In this document: positions 1-8,801 of the stretch, in pieces
Layout of the letters: every line of letters starts with the position of its first letter
Numbering within the stretch: position 1 is the first letter of the stretch
Assembly: GCA_023418915.1 (NCBI GenBank)
Contig: JAEZYU010000006.1
Span: 1 to 25,370 of the forward strand
From: Bacillota bacterium
GTDB taxonomy: Bacteria > Bacillota > Clostridia > Acetivibrionales > DTU013
Length of the DNA: 25,370 bases
Reading direction: 5' to 3'
Notes under the pieces: model-generated
The model's database searches: none
What the model was told of the DNA's origin: nothing
Seen by the model: only the letters and a program-made list of their open reading frames with translations
Translations under genes and position numbers: made by a program

Positions 1-148
1 AAGGCTTGCTGCTCGCCTATGCATCCGGGCTGGTCGCAAGCAAGGCTTGCTGCTCGCCTATGCATCCGGGCTGGTCGCAAGCAAGGCTTGCTGCTCGCCT
101 ATGCATCCGGGCTGGTCGCAAGCAGGCTTGCTGCTCGCCTATGCATCC
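1..148 (+). repeat. 41-bp tandem repeat array (cut by window start)
   Basis: Units begin at 1, 42 and 83 with a perfect 41-bp period, and a fourth partial unit starting at 124 lacks one A. Each unit holds a short dyad, GCAAGC-AAG-GCTTGC. A 38-bp core (28-65) is identical to 24501-24538 at the other end of the window. Short open frames cross the array, but they exist only because the repeat period keeps frames open; I do not regard them as genes. Confidence 0.95.
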
Positions 149-333
149 CAGGCGGGAGATATGCTCGCATCGTTTTCTTTCGATTTATCGAAAGAAAATA
201 TTTAAAAAGCAAAATTTGTACCCTCCACATAGCGTTTTTCAACCCAAAGGGTTTGAAAAGACGTATTAGCATTTTTCAGCCTGATGGACTGAAAATACGT
301 TAAGAGGTAAGGGACATCTTTCGCCTCGTTATA
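149..333 (+). repeat. Hairpin-rich dispersed repeat unit, left copy
   Basis: This 185-bp stretch follows the 41-bp array and matches 24681-24863 along its whole length with scattered changes. It contains a 12-bp perfect stem (173-184 with 187-198, 2-nt loop), then two imperfect TTTTCA.../...TGAAAA stem-loops (about 235-300), and ends with GAGG...CCTC just before CGTTATA. It has no coding potential. It may be a non-autonomous mobile element or a structured intergenic repeat; which one cannot be told from two copies. Confidence 0.85.
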
Positions 334-569
334 CCATCAGTATATGTACATGTCCACGACGACAAAAGCTTTCGGTATATTTTATCCACTAAAAACAAAA
401 ATAAAACAAAAATCACCCCTAATCACCCCTTGAAGTCAAAAAAATACTCCCTTCCTCATCCGGATAATATGATATTATTTATTCGGGTCAACATAGTTTA
501 TACTTCTTTTATTCCAATAGCATTCAATACTGTAGTTTACTGTCTGAACATAAATAGGGAGGTATTCCA
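334..569 (+). promoter_or_regulatory. Leader and presumed promoter region of the VWA lipoprotein
   Basis: This is AT-rich DNA between the repeat unit and the lipoprotein gene. It holds a perfect tandem 10-mer AATCACCCCT at 411-420 and 421-430, an AT-rich stretch near 463-480 that could supply a -10 box, and a strong GGGAGGT ribosome binding site at 557-563, six bases before the ATG at 570. I see no -35/-10 pair with good spacing, so the promoter itself is not placed. Confidence 0.4.
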
Positions 570-3500
570 ATGTCGTTAAAAAGAATCATTTCGGTCATTT
601 TGATCATTGCATTTAGTATTTCGTTGATTGCAGGCTGTGCGTCAAAACCAAAGGACAAGAACGCAGATGCCCAGTTCGGGAAGACAGCAGAGCAGGGAGA
701 CAAAACTTCGCCAGGTCAGCAGAATTCGGTAAACGCAGGCGGATCACAACCGACTACTGCCGGAGCATTACCGGCAGGTCATCTGTTGCTGTCGGCAGCA
801 GAGCCGCCGAAACTGGACGGATTCCTGCAGGCTGCCCCGGACCCCATCGGCAAGCCGGGAACAGATTTTCAGCTGCTTGAGACAGGTGACCCCAACGATT
901 GGGGCGATATGCCGGCGCCATTAGTAAACCCGCTCGGTTCGAAAAGCCTGTACTCACGTGCAAAATACATTCCATTAAGAAACGATTATATAGAAATGAG
1001 CTGGCTTGAAGGAGTGACAGAAGTCACGCAGCGAATATATGGCGAAAGATGGGAGCTTTATATCGACAATGAAAAGCTGACCACCAACTATATACGCTGG
1101 TATGCAAAGGAACTCGGCGCAACATTGTTCAGCAATACCGACGACCGGGTCACCTTCATGCTGGAGAAGGACGGCCGAATATGGTGGGGAACCGCAGAAT
1201 GGAGCGATCTGGAGCGTCCTTCTGCATCTTTTGTCGTCGTAAAACAGGATATAGTCGCATACGGGAAAACGATCACAATAAAGCCATCGGATTTGGTTAA
1301 CAATCAGTACTGCTTTATTACAAAGGCCGGAACAGGTGATTTCGCGACAGCCTTTGTAGAAATATCCGGCTCTGATGCAGCCAATGCCTACATAAAAGCT
1401 CATCAGTATAAGAGAATAGGTACATACACGCGACCATTCGATTATTCAAAAGATATCGAGGCCGCTTATTGCCGCCGTTATGCTCTGGACAACATCCCTC
1501 AGACAGATGAACCTCTTTTTTGGTGTGTCAGCTTCGGATCAGGTTCCCATGTCCCTGAATCTATTACCATAAGGTTTGACAAGACAGGGTCCATCATACC
1601 CGTCAACATCGGTGAACAGCCGGGAAGTCTCCGCCTGATCGGCGCGCCGGGCAGCGCGGTATTGACTATGCAGTCAAGCCTTGGCACTATAAAGTATGAA
1701 AACGGATATTCGCTCAACGGAGCTCTTGACAGCGAAGGAAATACCGTGTTTCACCTCCCCGCCGGATATTACAATATCAAGGCAGCCCTTCCGGGTCAGG
1801 GAGAGGGCGGCATACGTATGGTGCCGGTAAGCAGCGGCGAGCTGACGGAGGTCGTACTGCCTGATGAGTTCAAATCCACGTATTCCTCCTTCGAATCCAT
1901 TTACGGCGATTTCAATACAAATCAGGGCTCCGTTTCCATACATGACAACACGGATAAGGGCGATACGGCTGAGGTTTCCTTCCTGATAAACGACCCTCTA
2001 AAGCGCGATGTGTTTCCGGTGAAGGAAAACGTGACGATCACAGAGGGCAGAGAGCCGGCTGACATACTCGATATAAAGCGACAGACCGCTCCCGTAAACG
2101 TCGTCCTAGTTATAGATACCTCGGGCTCCATGGGCGATTTTATGAGACCGACCATCGAGGCGGCAAAAAAATTCGTGACGGGACTGCCGGAAAAAACAAA
2201 CATAAGACTGATCTCCTTCGAGTCAAATATCACCGATTACAAGGAGGCCGGGAGAGAGGCTGTCCTTAAGAACCTGGACAAGCTCAGGTCCAAAGGAGGC
2301 ACCGCGCTGTATGATGCTGCGGCAAAGGGACTGGCTTTACTGGGTGAAGGAGAAAACAACTTTTTGGTAGTGTTTGCCGACGGTGCTGATTCCAGGGAAC
2401 TCAAAAATCAGGGCAAGGGCTCTTCACTATCCCGTGATCAGATCGTTTCAAAGATAAAGAGCAGCGAAACCACCGTACTGACTATCGGTTTCGGTGAAGG
2501 ACACGACCCGCAGGCATTGATCGCAATGAGCATGGCCAATGACAAGGGCGCATATTTCTCAGCCAATGATGAAGCGGGACTGGATCAGGCATTTGCGGCA
2601 GTCGCAGGAAAATTCGGCAATGAATTTGTCATTACATACAAACGTCCGGAAGCTGCAGTGGATATAAAATCCGAACAGCCGGTAGTCGGCGTCATGATAG
2701 ACGACTCCGGTTCCATGGGCAGCTACAGGGATGCCGTCATGACCATGTTCCACGATTTCTTCACCGCATTGCCGGATGGATCGCTGATCCAGTTTTCCAA
2801 GTTTGGCAACAGCATTGATATGATGCATATGACCACAGATCAAAAGGCTGTCCTCATGCAGGCTATGGCTGAGACAGGCAATACCGGAGGCGGCACCGAA
2901 GTCGTCAAGGCGCTCAAAGCGGCGGCAAAGCAGCTGAGTCCGCTTCCCACCAATAAGAAGGCCTTTATATTCGTGACAGATGCCGCCATGAGTGAAGTCG
3001 ACTACCACGGAGGATCAGATGCCGATACAGTGCTGAAGGAACTGAAGGACGAAGGGATACGCTGTCTTTTCGTAGGTGTCAGCGACGCATTTTCAGCTGA
3101 AAAATCCTTCAAATACGCTGCGGATATGACCGGCGGCGACTTTATAATCACAAATGATATCAATGAAGTAACAGCAAAGGTGAAGGAACTGGAGAAAAAG
3201 GTCATGACACCACTGATCCAGGAAGACAGGCTGCCGTTCTCAATCGGGATAAAAGCCCAGACAGACGACGGATCCATTATGGATTACTATGCGACAGCCA
3301 GCCTGACAGGCTTCACTCAGAAGACAAAAGCCGGCAGGACCCAGGAGCCGAGAGCTCCAAGGATCACTACCGGCGGAAAGATGATCCCGCTGTACGACAA
3401 AAAAGCGGCGCAGCTAATCACGGGCGGAGTCAAACCCGGCAATGAGGTGTTGGCTGTCACATCCCATATAGATTATGAAGAAAGCAGCAATAGGACAGCA

Positions 3501-6500
3501 CAGCAGCCGTCGGATACCGATCCGGCAGCCCCGTCAACAATGACAGGCAGTACATCATATGGCAAGTCCGGCAAAAATGAGCTCATCACCATGACTGTAA
3601 AGGATGTCTATACCTTCGATGTACTAGCCGGTGTAACAGCCCAGACTGAAAAACAGTTCATAGCACTGAATATTGAAATAGACTTTCCGGAAAGCAGTCA
3701 GTCTCAACTGAAAGCATACACGATACCATCGATATTCCAGCACTTCTATCTGAGCATAAACAACAGCTCGCCGGTGCCTGTTTCAAAAGCTACCTGGCTG
3801 GCTTCCAAGCCTCTTTCCGTTCCGGGCACTGCGTCGGTCACAGTAGGTAAGGGAAGCAAAAAATCGGGAATTCTGGTCTTTTACGCAGATAAGCCCGGCA
3901 GGACCACACATCTCTCTTTGCATTTTTACGACACCGGATACGGGCATATACAAATACCGCTTGCGGGCAAAATCATCGAACAGCTCTCTGAAATAACGGA
4001 ACTGCCAAAAACCCAGCCTGCAAACATAACCGATTCATTTTCCATGAGCATCACAGGTAAGTCTGATCAAAAGGAATACGGCGCCTTCAAACGGAATCCG
4101 TCTCTTACGCCGGAGCGTGTGGAATACAAGCAGAATACGGTGTTAAGGACAATACAGGCCAGGTTTGACAGCAAGGTCCAGGCACTGTTGAATATCGACC
4201 CGATGGAACGCTTCTACTATGCCCTGGATACCGAAGAAGGCCCCCTCATGACCAAAATGAACAACATTGTCTTTAATACCCCGTTAGGGTTCACGGGACA
4301 GACGATGCTGGCACCCGGTGCCTCAAGCATGGTTCATATGCCCTTTGAGATCCCTGAGGCATTCGGTGGAGCGTCATCACGGCTCATAGGCGATATCAGC
4401 GGCGGAAGCCTTGATATACCGGTGACCGCCGGTTCACCTGTCAAGACCTCCTCAAAGGGGCTGAAGTTCTCACATGAGTACTTCGATCTGACGATCAATT
4501 CGCTGTCCCGCAGCACTTTGAGCAGCAGTTATGCCATACTTGACATAACGGTCAGCGATAAAAAGGACGGCTTCGGTACAACAAGCCTGGATAATATCTT
4601 TGCACTTGAAGATACAAAGCAATCTGACAGCAGCCGCAAGTATATCGAACCGACAAGCGGCACCGGCGAGTACCTGTATGGAATAGACAGTGACTGGGCT
4701 GTCCTCGACGGCCAGACCAGACGCGGTATTATGGAGTTCCCTATCAGCTATGATTCACTGGAAAAATATGTATTGCGCTCTCCCCATATATCGGACATGG
4801 CTGTAAAGATAAGCGCCGATCCATATCCTCATCCGGAACTTATGGCAATAAAGCATCCTGTCAAGGTAAACACAGCATTCGAGAACGCACTGAGCGACGC
4901 GGTCAGTAAAGCTGTGACAAGATATGAAGCCGCAAGACCTGCACCGGAACCGCAGGCCGAAAATACAGGTCTGTCACCCGGTGAGCAGGAGGGAGCGGAC
5001 ATACCCGCGCCGACTGCTTCGGTTTTCGGAAGCAAGGTGCTGGATTCAGTGACCTCCCTCCAGGATTTCTACCATGTGATGTATGCAATACGATGGCTGC
5101 CGTCGGTCAGCGGATATGAAAACAGCTATTATGCACCGGAGGCAGTCCTGGCGCAGGGCTGGGGTTCGGAACACGACATGCTGTTTCTTGCAGAGCATAT
5201 GCTCGGCAAGCTGGGCATTCAAACTGAATACCGGCAGGTCAGAGTGCTTGAAAAGGGAAAGGAAGCTATGAAGCATCTCAGCGGTATTGACAAAGTCCCG
5301 TGGTATCTTCATGCACTGGCCTTTACTGACGACAGCGGACAGCCACGGATATTCGTGGTACCGTTCATGAGAGATGCAGTCGAGCTGTCGGGACTGATTT
5401 ATCTGCCATCCGGGAAAGGGTCCGAGCCAGGACCGGCAACTGCAAGAATGACCATAACCGCCACAGTCGAAGGCGCACCGGAATCTGAAAATTCAGGGCA
5501 ATCCGGTATTTTCGGCGCATTTGCTGCCGCAGCCGGAGGATCGTCGGGAGGCGCAGAGACTTCCGAAACAGTGATAAAGGAGATCGAGCTGTTCAACAAG
5601 GATCTGTCGATACCGGCTCTCAGCCTCGGTCCTATTGATATCGGCTACTATACCGCTGCGAAATCCGAAGGGGGCGGTGATCTGGTAAAGGCAGTGGTCA
5701 GCACCACCGACGGCCTGCTGCAAGGCAGTGATGTCATCGATACCGGACGGGACAAAATAAAATCTGTCACTGTAAAAATGAGGGTGTCAGGCACTCCTGA
5801 TGATGCATATGTTCATAAAACCATATTGGAAAACGGTCAAAGGCTGCCTGATATTTGCCACACCCTTGGATTCGGCCTGCCTGAGATGAGTGAGAATACA
5901 GTAAGCGTCCTGATGCAGGAAAGCGGCGCCATCGCTGCTTCAGCAGGCGGCTCCGGCACACAGGTTTCGGTAGATGCCAGCAATGCTTCCAAAGTCAAAT
6001 GGTTCACACGAAATGCGCTCTACCGCTATATAGCGGCGAGGACAGCATATGACTACGAAACAGCCGGACAACTGGGCCTTGTTATGGGCAGAGTAACCTT
6101 GCCGATGGCTGTCATGGTGACATGCAAATCAGATGGCACCAACGCAGTCGCAAGCTTCGACCTGATGCATCATCAAAATCAGGTACATAAAGGAGAAGAA
6201 GACAACATCCATTCCTATAACCTGTTCAGCGGCATCTATGCCTCAACACTGGAAGGCAGCGCACTGCCCGGCAGCGACGGCATCAGCTTCCTTGACATAT
6301 GGAAAGCCCTCCCCAAAGGGACCGGCTTCATTCTGATAGACAACGGCAATGAAGCCCGCACTGAAGCGCTGACCACAATGCAGGGAAAATACCCGGCTGT
6401 ATTGCTGGAGCATCTGCAGCAGTCAGCAGACTCAAATAATGACACAATATTTTTTGTACCGGAGCAGGCAGGCACCATAGCCGGCAAGCAGCGGTGGGCA

Positions 6501-6956
6501 TGGCTTGAGATAGATGCCCGGACCTACGAAGCGGTATCCGTGTTCGATACCGGCGAGCGGTCCGGTACGGCCAGTTATGCATTAGGCCTCATGAACAGTA
6601 AGGTCATGCAGACATACGTCGGATATTTCGTAGGATTAAGCTGTGCATCCTGGTCCATATCCGCCTTCGCACTGGAGTTCGACGACTACGCTACTATCAG
6701 GGCACATGCAGCCCTGCTGTGTGCAGATGTGCTCGAGATGCTGGAGGAACTGATGAGTATGGCCGAAAGCGGCCCCTCCGCCTATGTGAAGAGCAAAATC
6801 AAGGAGAAGATAAAGAAAAAGGGCATGGAAGAAACAGGGGTGGATTTCAATAGGATCGAAAGTATAATGAAGGGGCCGAAGCTGGAAGTGCCCACAGGCT
6901 TCGTGGAAGGCTTCAAGCTGGCCGTAGAAGTATACTTCGGCCTCAAGACAGACTGA
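570..6956 (+). CDS. Giant lipoprotein with two von Willebrand A domains and a transglutaminase-like region
   Basis: The 2128-residue protein starts with a basic-hydrophobic signal peptide and a lipobox ending at Cys23 (IAGC), so it is probably anchored on the outer face of the membrane. A low-complexity linker follows. Two VWA domains come next: about 505-690 with MIDAS DTSGSMG (Asp516), and about 700-885 with DDSGSMG (Asp711); both look able to bind metal. Residues 1000-1133, 1153-1287 and 1297-1415 look like three related beta-sandwich modules. Residues 1490-1600 resemble a transglutaminase fold, with GWGSEHD at 1530-1536 where Cys would be expected and a His at 1581. The C terminus (about 2020-2128) is helical. 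Start chosen for the GGGAGGT site and signal peptide. It is monocistronic and converges on the ABC operon. The VWA domains suggest ligand or surface binding; the true role is unknown. Confidence 0.9.
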   Translation: MSLKRIISVILIIAFSISLIAGCASKPKDKNADAQFGKTAEQGDKTSPGQQNSVNAGGSQPTTAGALPAGHLLLSAAEPPKLDGFLQAAPDPIGKPGTDFQLLETGDPNDWGDMPAPLVNPLGSKSLYSRAKYIPLRNDYIEMSWLEGVTEVTQRIYGERWELYIDNEKLTTNYIRWYAKELGATLFSNTDDRVTFMLEKDGRIWWGTAEWSDLERPSASFVVVKQDIVAYGKTITIKPSDLVNNQYCFITKAGTGDFATAFVEISGSDAANAYIKAHQYKRIGTYTRPFDYSKDIEAAYCRRYALDNIPQTDEPLFWCVSFGSGSHVPESITIRFDKTGSIIPVNIGEQPGSLRLIGAPGSAVLTMQSSLGTIKYENGYSLNGALDSEGNTVFHLPAGYYNIKAALPGQGEGGIRMVPVSSGELTEVVLPDEFKSTYSSFESIYGDFNTNQGSVSIHDNTDKGDTAEVSFLINDPLKRDVFPVKENVTITEGREPADILDIKRQTAPVNVVLVIDTSGSMGDFMRPTIEAAKKFVTGLPEKTNIRLISFESNITDYKEAGREAVLKNLDKLRSKGGTALYDAAAKGLALLGEGENNFLVVFADGADSRELKNQGKGSSLSRDQIVSKIKSSETTVLTIGFGEGHDPQALIAMSMANDKGAYFSANDEAGLDQAFAAVAGKFGNEFVITYKRPEAAVDIKSEQPVVGVMIDDSGSMGSYRDAVMTMFHDFFTALPDGSLIQFSKFGNSIDMMHMTTDQKAVLMQAMAETGNTGGGTEVVKALKAAAKQLSPLPTNKKAFIFVTDAAMSEVDYHGGSDADTVLKELKDEGIRCLFVGVSDAFSAEKSFKYAADMTGGDFIITNDINEVTAKVKELEKKVMTPLIQEDRLPFSIGIKAQTDDGSIMDYYATASLTGFTQKTKAGRTQEPRAPRITTGGKMIPLYDKKAAQLITGGVKPGNEVLAVTSHIDYEESSNRTAQQPSDTDPAAPSTMTGSTSYGKSGKNELITMTVKDVYTFDVLAGVTAQTEKQFIALNIEIDFPESSQSQLKAYTIPSIFQHFYLSINNSSPVPVSKATWLASKPLSVPGTASVTVGKGSKKSGILVFYADKPGRTTHLSLHFYDTGYGHIQIPLAGKIIEQLSEITELPKTQPANITDSFSMSITGKSDQKEYGAFKRNPSLTPERVEYKQNTVLRTIQARFDSKVQALLNIDPMERFYYALDTEEGPLMTKMNNIVFNTPLGFTGQTMLAPGASSMVHMPFEIPEAFGGASSRLIGDISGGSLDIPVTAGSPVKTSSKGLKFSHEYFDLTINSLSRSTLSSSYAILDITVSDKKDGFGTTSLDNIFALEDTKQSDSSRKYIEPTSGTGEYLYGIDSDWAVLDGQTRRGIMEFPISYDSLEKYVLRSPHISDMAVKISADPYPHPELMAIKHPVKVNTAFENALSDAVSKAVTRYEAARPAPEPQAENTGLSPGEQEGADIPAPTASVFGSKVLDSVTSLQDFYHVMYAIRWLPSVSGYENSYYAPEAVLAQGWGSEHDMLFLAEHMLGKLGIQTEYRQVRVLEKGKEAMKHLSGIDKVPWYLHALAFTDDSGQPRIFVVPFMRDAVELSGLIYLPSGKGSEPGPATARMTITATVEGAPESENSGQSGIFGAFAAAAGGSSGGAETSETVIKEIELFNKDLSIPALSLGPIDIGYYTAAKSEGGGDLVKAVVSTTDGLLQGSDVIDTGRDKIKSVTVKMRVSGTPDDAYVHKTILENGQRLPDICHTLGFGLPEMSENTVSVLMQESGAIAASAGGSGTQVSVDASNASKVKWFTRNALYRYIAARTAYDYETAGQLGLVMGRVTLPMAVMVTCKSDGTNAVASFDLMHHQNQVHKGEEDNIHSYNLFSGIYASTLEGSALPGSDGISFLDIWKALPKGTGFILIDNGNEARTEALTTMQGKYPAVLLEHLQQSADSNNDTIFFVPEQAGTIAGKQRWAWLEIDARTYEAVSVFDTGERSGTASYALGLMNSKVMQTYVGYFVGLSCASWSISAFALEFDDYATIRAHAALLCADVLEMLEELMSMAESGPSAYVKSKIKEKIKKKGMEETGVDFNRIESIMKGPKLEVPTGFVEGFKLAVEVYFGLKTD

Positions 6957-6998
6957 CGGACTGACGGGGAGATAGGGAGACAGGGAGAGAGGGAGATA

Positions 6999-7060
6999 GG
7001 GGACGGTTATGTGTCTTGAGCTATACTCATTATTATAGCTCAAGACACAGAACCGTCCCC
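6999..7060. repeat. REP-like long palindrome between convergent genes
   Basis: Two 27-nt arms (6999-7025 and 7034-7060) pair with a single mismatch (A at 7009) around an 8-nt loop. The arms begin GGGGACGGTT and contain GTGTCTTGAGC. The palindrome sits in purine-rich (6961-6998) and pyrimidine-rich (7061-7110) flanks that themselves pair imperfectly. I recall similar GGGGACGGTT palindromes scattered in Firmicute genomes. It could act as a two-way transcription stop, although there is no T-run. Confidence 0.85.
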
Positions 7061-7110
7061 TGTCTCCCCCCTGTCTCCCCCCTGTCTCCCCCCTGTCTCA
7101 CTCCTGTCTC
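7061..7110. repeat. Short CTGTCTC tandem repeat
   Basis: The sequence CCCCTGTCTCC repeats with an 11-bp period about four times, then decays into CTCACTCCTGTCTCACTCC. It runs to the stop codon of the ABC ATPase gene at 7109-7111. The opposite side of the palindrome carries the complementary GGGAGAYAGG purine tract. Confidence 0.85.
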
Positions 7111-8074
7111 ACTCCTCGGGAGAGTATAGAACTACCTTCTTTCCTTCAAGCTCCACCTTGACCTTGTTCCTGCCCTTGAGTCCAAGGGCCTGGATGAATT
7201 CGGCGGGTATTTGAAGCCTGCCTGCTCTGTCCAGTACAGCCAGTTCCTCATGAGTGTCGTCCCCTGCGCCGAATACCCCTTCTATGGCCGCAAGCTCCTC
7301 TGCATAGGAGCTCTTTCTGATGAACTCACTGCTGGTTCGTCCGTCACGGATGGCAACGACCCTGTCGACCTTACGTGATACCTGTCTGTCATGTGTTACT
7401 ATAACCACTGTGACACCCAGCGTCATATTCAGTTCACGGAAAACATCAAGCACAGCTGCCGCTGTCCGGCTGTCGACAGAACCGGTGGGTTCATCGGCAA
7501 GCAGCAGCTTCGGATCATTGGCCAGAGCTATAGCTATGGCAACTCTCTGCTGTTCACCGCCCGACAGCTGACTGAGTTTGTTGTTCCTTCTGTTAAGAAG
7601 CCCGACCAAATCCAGCAGGTGTAATGCCCTGCCCCTTCGGTTTTGTCTGCCTGTAAGCCGCATCGGCATCTCAACATTTTCCTGCGCCGTTAAATATGGT
7701 ATCAGGTTTCTGGCATTGTTCTGCCAGATAAAGCCCACTGTATCCCTCTTGTACTTTATTAGCTGCTGATCGTTGAATTTCAGCAGATCCAGCCCATTCA
7801 CCAAAAGCTTACCCGCCGATGGTCTGTCAAGGCCCCCGAGCATATTCAGCAATGTAGACTTTCCGCTTCCGCTGTTTCCTATTATCGCCATAAGCTCACC
7901 GGAATCAACTATCAGATCAAGCCCCTGCAAGGCGACGACCTCCAGATCCTTTGTCTTGTAGATCTTTACCAGGTTCTCGCATTCTATCATTTTCGGGCGC
8001 TCTGCCCTGTTTTCCACCTGTGGTATACCGGTATCCTTCTGTGACATATCAATGCTGATACGATCATCTTGCAT
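7109..8074 (-). CDS. ABC transporter ATPase with C-terminal AbrB/SpoVT-like domain
   Basis: This is a LolD/MacB-type nucleotide-binding subunit thought to power the adjacent FtsX-family permease. Visible motifs are Walker A (GNSGSGKST), a Q-loop glutamine (IWQN), signature LSGGEQQR, Walker B LLLADEPTG and the switch histidine (VTHD), so it looks catalytically intact. The last 45-50 residues (LDRAGRLQIPAEF, then LGLKG, then VKVELEGKKVVLY) read as a swapped-hairpin AbrB/MazE-like domain, normally DNA-binding and dimerising; this is unusual on an ABC ATPase. The chosen ATG at 8074 has GGTGAG seven bases upstream and overlaps the preceding gene by 11 bases; an in-frame ATG at 8089 is possible but has a GGAGG touching the start. 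It is last in the operon. Confidence 0.9.
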   Translation of the reverse strand: MQDDRISIDMSQKDTGIPQVENRAERPKMIECENLVKIYKTKDLEVVALQGLDLIVDSGELMAIIGNSGSGKSTLLNMLGGLDRPSAGKLLVNGLDLLKFNDQQLIKYKRDTVGFIWQNNARNLIPYLTAQENVEMPMRLTGRQNRRGRALHLLDLVGLLNRRNNKLSQLSGGEQQRVAIAIALANDPKLLLADEPTGSVDSRTAAAVLDVFRELNMTLGVTVVIVTHDRQVSRKVDRVVAIRDGRTSSEFIRKSSYAEELAAIEGVFGAGDDTHEELAVLDRAGRLQIPAEFIQALGLKGRNKVKVELEGKKVVLYSPEE

Positions 8075-8744
8075 CTGTGATCTCACCATCCTCCAGTGTC
8101 AGTACGTGATCTGCAATCTCGATCATACTGGGGTCATGCGTAGTCATGACCACTGTCAGCCCTTCCAGTTCAACCAGATTCCTGAACAGCTTCACCACCT
8201 GCAGACCCATATGAGTATCCAGCTCTGCCGTTGGCTCATCTGCAAATACTACTTCCGGTTTGTGCGCTATGGCTCTGGCTATGGCAACTCTTTGCTGCTC
8301 ACCGCCGGAAAGCTCATGAGGCCTGTGATCCATCCTTTTTGCCAGACCAACAAGCGAAAGGCACTGCTTCGCCCGCTCGCTCCTTCCCTTTGCGCCGACA
8401 CCTGCGATTCTAAGCCCAAACTCGACGTTCTCATATGCTGACATCATTGAAATAAGAGCCACCGATTGAAAAACAAATCCCATATGCTTTCTTCTCAGCT
8501 CATTTTTTACCCTTTCACCCGAACGGGTGATATTGATTCCACTAAAGTTCACCATTCCTGAATCGGGCTTGTCAAGTGCGCCCAACAGGTTGATCAGTGT
8601 AGTCTTTCCGGAGCCCGATCTTCCTCTCAGGATCGTAAGCTTACCCTTCTCTATCTCTATAGAAACACTTCTTAATGCATGCACTATCATGCTGCCCGAC
8701 CTGAAATCCCGTACCAGTTTTTCAGTTTTAATGATCTCATTCAT
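8064..8744 (-). CDS. ABC transporter ATPase, LolD/MacB type
   Basis: A 226-residue ATP-binding subunit of normal length for the LolD/MacB/FtsE group. It has Walker A (GRSGSGKTT), a Q-loop glutamine in GFVFQS, signature LSGGEQQR, Walker B VVFADEPTA and the switch histidine in TTHDPS, so it should hydrolyse ATP. The start is the ATG at 8744, with GGAGGT (8756-8751) six bases upstream; the frame stays open to 8777 but nothing supports an earlier start. It follows the permease gene by 57 bases and overlaps the next ATPase gene by 11. With two ATPases and one two-halved permease, a heterodimeric motor is a reasonable inference. Confidence 0.93.
   Translation of the reverse strand: MNEIIKTEKLVRDFRSGSMIVHALRSVSIEIEKGKLTILRGRSGSGKTTLINLLGALDKPDSGMVNFSGINITRSGERVKNELRRKHMGFVFQSVALISMMSAYENVEFGLRIAGVGAKGRSERAKQCLSLVGLAKRMDHRPHELSGGEQQRVAIARAIAHKPEVVFADEPTAELDTHMGLQVVKLFRNLVELEGLTVVMTTHDPSMIEIADHVLTLEDGEITDAR
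8082..8087 (-). promoter_or_regulatory. Ribosome binding site inside the upstream gene
   Basis: On the minus strand GGTGAG lies seven bases before the ATG at 8074, within the last codons of the preceding ATPase gene. It favours 8074 over 8089 as the start and implies translational coupling. Confidence 0.5.
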
Positions 8745-8750
8745 TACATA

Positions 8751-8756
8751 ACCTCC
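8751..8756 (-). promoter_or_regulatory. Ribosome binding site deciding the ATPase start
   Basis: A minus-strand GGAGGT six bases before the ATG at 8744. It rules out the longer frame beginning at 8777. Confidence 0.8.
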
Positions 8757-8801
8757 GAATGCATTGCCTCGTGCCAAAACGGACCTGATCCATGGAGTCT
8801 G

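Noticed and set aside
1..148. CRISPR array
   Set aside because: Units are directly abutting tandem copies without unique spacers, and no cas genes are present.
6..303. Short plus-strand open frames across the left repeat array
   Set aside because: The frames are open only because of the repeat period; the translations are repeat-derived, with no ribosome binding site and no family resemblance.
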